Below are positions 13,510-16,472 of a stretch of DNA of 16,472 nucleotides, one piece after another. Origin of the DNA: RGIG250 sp964540025 (lineage in GTDB: Bacteria; Bacillota; Negativicutes; Selenomonadales; Selenomonadaceae). Position 1 is the stretch's first letter; each line of letters begins with the position of its first letter. Made by a program: the position numbers and the translations under genes. Below the pieces are notes generated by a model, which ran no database searches, was not told the DNA's origin, and was given only the letters and a program-made list of their open reading frames with translations. Where the stretch lies: assembly GCA_964540025.1 (NCBI GenBank), contig CAZIKQ010000040.1, forward strand, positions 1-16,472, read 5' to 3'.

Positions 13510-14847
13510 TTAAAGCGGTTTTACGGATTGCGGCGCTTCGCGCGCCAAGCCGCGTTTTTTCGCTACTTTTTTGAGCCGCGCCGCTATTCTTTTTGGCTCG
13601 TCGCTGGCCAACAGCTGCAGGAGCGGCGTTTCATTGCCGGGAATAAAGCGAAGCGGGGAATAGGCGCTAAAGAAAAGTAACGACGTTCGGTGATGGTAAA
13701 CGTAGGTTTGATATATTTTCTCTTCGCCGAGGCGCGCCCGTATGGGCGACGTATCTTCAAAAAACAGCCGCAGGTTTTGCGGCGAAACCAGACGGTATGA
13801 ATCAGGCGCGGCGGCTTTGAGGATGGCGTTTATTTTTGGATAGAGCGCCGCTATTTCTTCATCCGAGGGCGCGGCTCTGAAAACCGCGTCTAAAAGCCGT
13901 TTCAGCGTCCGGGCGAGCGGAATATCCAGGCCGCTTTCTCTGCGATATCTAAAGACCTCTTGCACAAGCGGCTCCTCTAGTATCCTTTGACATTCGGCCA
14001 GCTCCCCGTCCAGGGGGATAGCCGCGCTCGTCGCCGCGTCGATAGCCGTTGCCATGCCGTTGGCGAGCATTCCGCGGACGAAGGTTAGATTTTGCGGGAG
14101 CGGGGGGCCGAATTCCTTTAGGAAGTCAGTTAAGTTTTTACAACAAAAGGCCTCGCCATCGAACATGGTTTGAGAATAGGAGACCGACACGGAGCCGCTC
14201 CTGCGCAAATAATGGTGTAAAAAGCCGTCGACTATCCCCAGTCCGTTCGCCATGCGGAGCGCGTTAAAACAAATAACGGTATCTATTCCCATCGTTGAAT
14301 ATATATACGTCTGTCTAAAAGCCCTTCGCATCAAATCCATTCTGACTATTTTCCCCCAGAGAACGCCAAGATAAGGAAGATAGTTCAAAAATTCGGCTTG
14401 ATAATTTTCGGGGCGGATCACCCTTGAGCGAAAGAGCCGCTTTTGAAACCTTTGCTGCTCCGTCGAGCCATCGTAGTTTATGTAGCTTCCGGCGCAAACT
14501 ATATCCAGCTCGTTCGCGACGGCAATTTTTACCAGTTTTTTTAAGAAATCCGGTTCCAGCCAATCGTCGGAGTCCAGGAACGTCACGTATTCGCCGTCGC
14601 CCTGGTTCAGGAAAATTTGCCCTATATAGCCGTATTGATTTTCTTCGAGCCGGATCAGTTTTATACGTTCGTCGCGAGCGGCGTATTCGCGCAGTATCTC
14701 GCTGCAGCCATCGGTGCAGCCGTTGTCCAGTATTAAGTATTCAAAGTTAGCGTAGCTTTGGCTTAAAACGCTTTCCACGCACCGCCTTACAAAGCGTTCC
14801 GTATTGTAGACCGGCGTGTAAATAGATATTTTAGGATTAGTAGTCAT
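13510..14847 (-). CDS. GT2 family glycosyltransferase with long C-terminal region
   Basis: The first 220 or so residues of this 445-aa protein are a family 2 GT-A domain: ISIYTPVYNTERFV (7-20), LDNGCTDGCSE (40-50) and the DSDD metal site (92-95), followed by WLEPDFLKKL. The rest is helical, has no membrane segment, and is not recognised beyond the extended tails seen in other polysaccharide GT2 enzymes. The ATG at 14847 follows the GT32-like gene by 18 bases, with only a weak purine stretch as ribosome site. It ends 28 bases before rfbF. Like the other transferases here it should act on a lipid-linked intermediate at the inner membrane. The sugar is unknown. Confidence 0.9.
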   Translation of the reverse strand: MTTNPKISIYTPVYNTERFVRRCVESVLSQSYANFEYLILDNGCTDGCSEILREYAARDERIKLIRLEENQYGYIGQIFLNQGDGEYVTFLDSDDWLEPDFLKKLVKIAVANELDIVCAGSYINYDGSTEQQRFQKRLFRSRVIRPENYQAEFLNYLPYLGVLWGKIVRMDLMRRAFRQTYIYSTMGIDTVICFNALRMANGLGIVDGFLHHYLRRSGSVSVSYSQTMFDGEAFCCKNLTDFLKEFGPPLPQNLTFVRGMLANGMATAIDAATSAAIPLDGELAECQRILEEPLVQEVFRYRRESGLDIPLARTLKRLLDAVFRAAPSDEEIAALYPKINAILKAAAPDSYRLVSPQNLRLFFEDTSPIRARLGEEKIYQTYVYHHRTSLLFFSAYSPLRFIPGNETPLLQLLASDEPKRIAARLKKVAKKRGLAREAPQSVKPL

Positions 14848-14865
14848 TTTGTTTATCTTTCGCGG

Positions 14866-15597
14866 TCAAAAATTATTTCTCCTCAACAAATTTTTCAATA
14901 GGATGGTATTTCGTTCGCCTAAAAATTGAGCTAATCTCGTATTAATTTTTTGGCTCGTAGTCATCCATGAACCGGCAAAATGATGAATCGCCGCCGAGTT
15001 ATCCGTCAAAGCCAGTTTCCCCGTTTTTAAATCCAACGGGCAGAATACGTCCGGTGTGTATACGCGCATATCAGCAACGGTCTGCTCTTCGCCGTTTCTT
15101 TTTAGTCCTCTTTTTTGCAATAGCTCCGTTATATACGCCGTATTGGTAGTAAGATCGTAAGCATTTGGAGCTATTAAAAATTTTCTTTGGTCGTAAAGCT
15201 CGACAAGCTCACCGATAAAGGGATGATTCGGAACGCAGCCGATAACGCAGGTCGCGACGAAGGTGGCGCTTTCAAAACCCAGAAAAGCCGATTGGTTCAG
15301 AAATTGGTCAAGCGGCTTTAGCAGCTCTACGTCGGTATCGAGATAGATGCCGCCGTAAAGGGCTAATACTTTTAGCCGCGCGTAGTCCGAAACGAACGCC
15401 CATTTTTTCGCACTGAGAGCTTCTTTTGCGTAGCGGTTGTCTTCCAACGGCGAGTTTGTTTCGTCCCATAAAATAATTTCGTAGTCGGGGCATAGCCTGG
15501 TCCAGCTTTTCAGGCAGTTTTTCTCCCTTGTGCCCCAAGGACGATCGCCGTAGCGGCAGTAGTGTATTATCTTAGGGATCTTTGCCGCCATTGCCAT
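14866..15597 (-). CDS. GT32-like glycosyltransferase (DXD sugar-binding type)
   Basis: The protein, 243 aa from the start chosen, shows the bacterial Gly_transf_sug / OCH1-like pattern: IPKIIHYC at the N-terminus, CLKSWTRLCPDYEIILWDE, then AFVSDYARLKVLALYGGIYL and the DTD of DTDVE (87-89), which binds the metal and the nucleotide sugar. A late HHFAGSW block matches the family's C-terminal motif. The frame is open to an ATG at 15621, but I prefer 15597, with GAGGACGG about 11 bases upstream; 15591 is also possible. All these starts overlap the end of the preceding GT2 gene, so translation is likely coupled. Relatives transfer mannose, galactose or similar sugars; this one's donor is not readable. 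Confidence 0.88.
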   Translation of the reverse strand: MAMAAKIPKIIHYCRYGDRPWGTREKNCLKSWTRLCPDYEIILWDETNSPLEDNRYAKEALSAKKWAFVSDYARLKVLALYGGIYLDTDVELLKPLDQFLNQSAFLGFESATFVATCVIGCVPNHPFIGELVELYDQRKFLIAPNAYDLTTNTAYITELLQKRGLKRNGEEQTVADMRVYTPDVFCPLDLKTGKLALTDNSAAIHHFAGSWMTTSQKINTRLAQFLGERNTILLKNLLRRNNF

Positions 15598-16388
15598 TTT
15601 TTTACCGTCCTCATAAAACATCGGGGAATAGCACTTAAAATCAGCGGTTTAGCGAGGTATAGATAGTCGCGCGCGGGGGAATTCATCGCGCGCAATCCTC
15701 TCAGCCGCACCTTTATCTCGGCCAATCGCGTTTTGGCGTTGTGTTTTAAGTAAGCGTCAATTGGCTCGTAGACGTAGTACAGATATTCTTGCAGGTTGCG
15801 CCCGATAATATTTTTTGCCGCCAGCCGCATTACGAGGTCGTAGTCTTCGAGTCGCCTGGTTTCTTCGGCGACGCGGTACCCATTCACGGCGAGAAGGACA
15901 GAGTATTTGAAGATCATCGTCGGATGGAAAAATGGATTGTATTGAGCGATGATGTGTTGGTCGATTATTTCGGGAAATAACCGCTTGCTCCAAACGGATT
16001 TATCGTCAAAGACGTATACGCCGCAGCCGACGTAAGGCGAAGCGGTTTCCTTTAAAAAAGCGAGAGTTTTTTCCAGTCTGTCGGGCAACGATATATCGTC
16101 GGCATCTTGACGCGCAATATATTCTCCCGTAGCTAACTCAAGGCATTTGTTAAGCGAAGCCGCTAAACCAATGTTTTTTTCGTTTTTTAACGCGATAACT
16201 CGGTTGTCTTGCTCGCAATAGCGTGAAATAATTTCCGATCCGTTATCGGTCGATCCGTCGTCGCAAATAATAAACTCCAGGTCGGTCATAGTTTGACCCA
16301 ATATGGAGTCTATCGCTTTAGCTAAAGTAGGCGCGGCGTTATATACCGCCATCAAAACGGACACCGTCGGCTTAGTCTTCCGCCGCAT
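15567..16388 (-). CDS. GT2 family glycosyltransferase
   Basis: A 273-aa family 2 glycosyltransferase with SVLMAVYNAAPTLAKAIDSI (10-29), ICDDGSTDNGSE (41-52), NIGLAASLNKCLELATGEYI (72-91) and a DADD metal site (95-98). The QDADDISLPDRLEK segment is typical of O-antigen and capsule GT2 enzymes. The C-terminal part ends basic (KKWQWRQRSLR). The ATG at 16388 overlaps the end of the ABC ATPase gene by 17 bases and has GAGGG close upstream, with a GGAGGAGG further up. The downstream GT32-like gene overlaps its end. It is probably one of the first transferases of the repeat unit in this operon, but the order of action cannot be inferred from gene order alone. Confidence 0.93.
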   Translation of the reverse strand: MRRKTKPTVSVLMAVYNAAPTLAKAIDSILGQTMTDLEFIICDDGSTDNGSEIISRYCEQDNRVIALKNEKNIGLAASLNKCLELATGEYIARQDADDISLPDRLEKTLAFLKETASPYVGCGVYVFDDKSVWSKRLFPEIIDQHIIAQYNPFFHPTMIFKYSVLLAVNGYRVAEETRRLEDYDLVMRLAAKNIIGRNLQEYLYYVYEPIDAYLKHNAKTRLAEIKVRLRGLRAMNSPARDYLYLAKPLILSAIPRCFMRTVKKWQWRQRSLR

Positions 16389-16472
16389 ATCCCTCGCAGA
16401 CCTCCTCCGTGTTCCCGATAGCCTTTACTCTGCCCTGCTCCAGCCAGATAACCCGGTCGCAGGTCTCCTTTA
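16372..16472 (-). CDS. ABC transporter ATPase, C-terminal end (Wzt/TagH-like), partial
   Basis: Reading leftward from the window edge, an open frame gives KETCDRVIWLEQGRVKAIG and then NTEEVCEGYAAED before TAA (16372-16374). The CDRVIWLEQGRV piece is the typical end of an ABC ATPase, just after the H-loop, as in Wzt and TagH, the ATPases that drive export of O-antigen or teichoic acid chains. Only about 32 codons are inside the window, so subtype is a guess based on the glycosyltransferases that follow. The GT2 gene starts inside its last codons. Confidence 0.75.
   Translation of the reverse strand, partial: KETCDRVIWLEQGRVKAIGNTEEVCEGYAAED

Overview
The window looks like a bacterial chromosome from the Firmicutes, possibly one of the two-membrane (Negativicutes-type) members. 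The grounds are strong AGGAGG-type ribosome binding sites, a Bacillus-like ABC-F / TrmO / MATE gene set, and a long glycan operon headed by a Wzt-like ABC exporter ATPase. The lineage is inference; no rRNA or other marker is present. I saw no tRNA, rRNA, CRISPR array, transposase or integrase.

Region 1 (1-3968, GC-rich, + strand) holds three housekeeping or resistance-type genes: an ABC-F ATPase (136-1698), the tRNA methyltransferase TrmO (1715-2461) and a MATE efflux transporter (2592-3968). The 130-base gap before the MATE gene has a hairpin and a same-strand series of GGTGGAAAA-like motifs.

Region 2 (about 3969-6350, clearly more AT-rich, + strand) is a compact unit with its own sigma-70-type promoter. 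It encodes an unrecognised 118-aa protein (4162-4518), a 547-aa HD-domain phosphohydrolase (4521-6164) and perhaps a 43-aa ORF (6148-6279), and it ends in a strong, probably bidirectional terminator (6298-6350). A perfect 15-bp inverted repeat lies inside the HD gene. The unit sits between a housekeeping block and a surface-glycan block. It is the best candidate for an accessory (possibly defence) module, but that function is inference.

Region 3 (6392-16472, all - strand) is the downstream part of a surface polysaccharide operon, entering from the right edge. In transcription order it has the tail of a Wzt-like ATPase, a GT2 glycosyltransferase, a GT32-like glycosyltransferase, a second GT2, RfbF (CDP-glucose synthesis), a third GT2, two tandem FkbM methyltransferases, a radical SAM enzyme, a fourth GT2 and a second radical SAM enzyme. 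Gaps are short or overlapping throughout, so one transcript is likely. The genes would make an activated sugar, add sugars one by one, and decorate the glycan by methylation and radical chemistry.

The most notable observation is in the distal half of region 3. The last radical SAM gene is split by a G8 tract (7488-7495). The intact FkbM gene carries an in-frame G9 tract (10141-10149). The second FkbM gene is split by one base in a stretch with A/T runs (11169-11194). The two FkbM genes also share a nearly identical 259-bp 3' segment. Together this looks like a phase-variable glycan-decoration module, unless the runs are sequencing errors.
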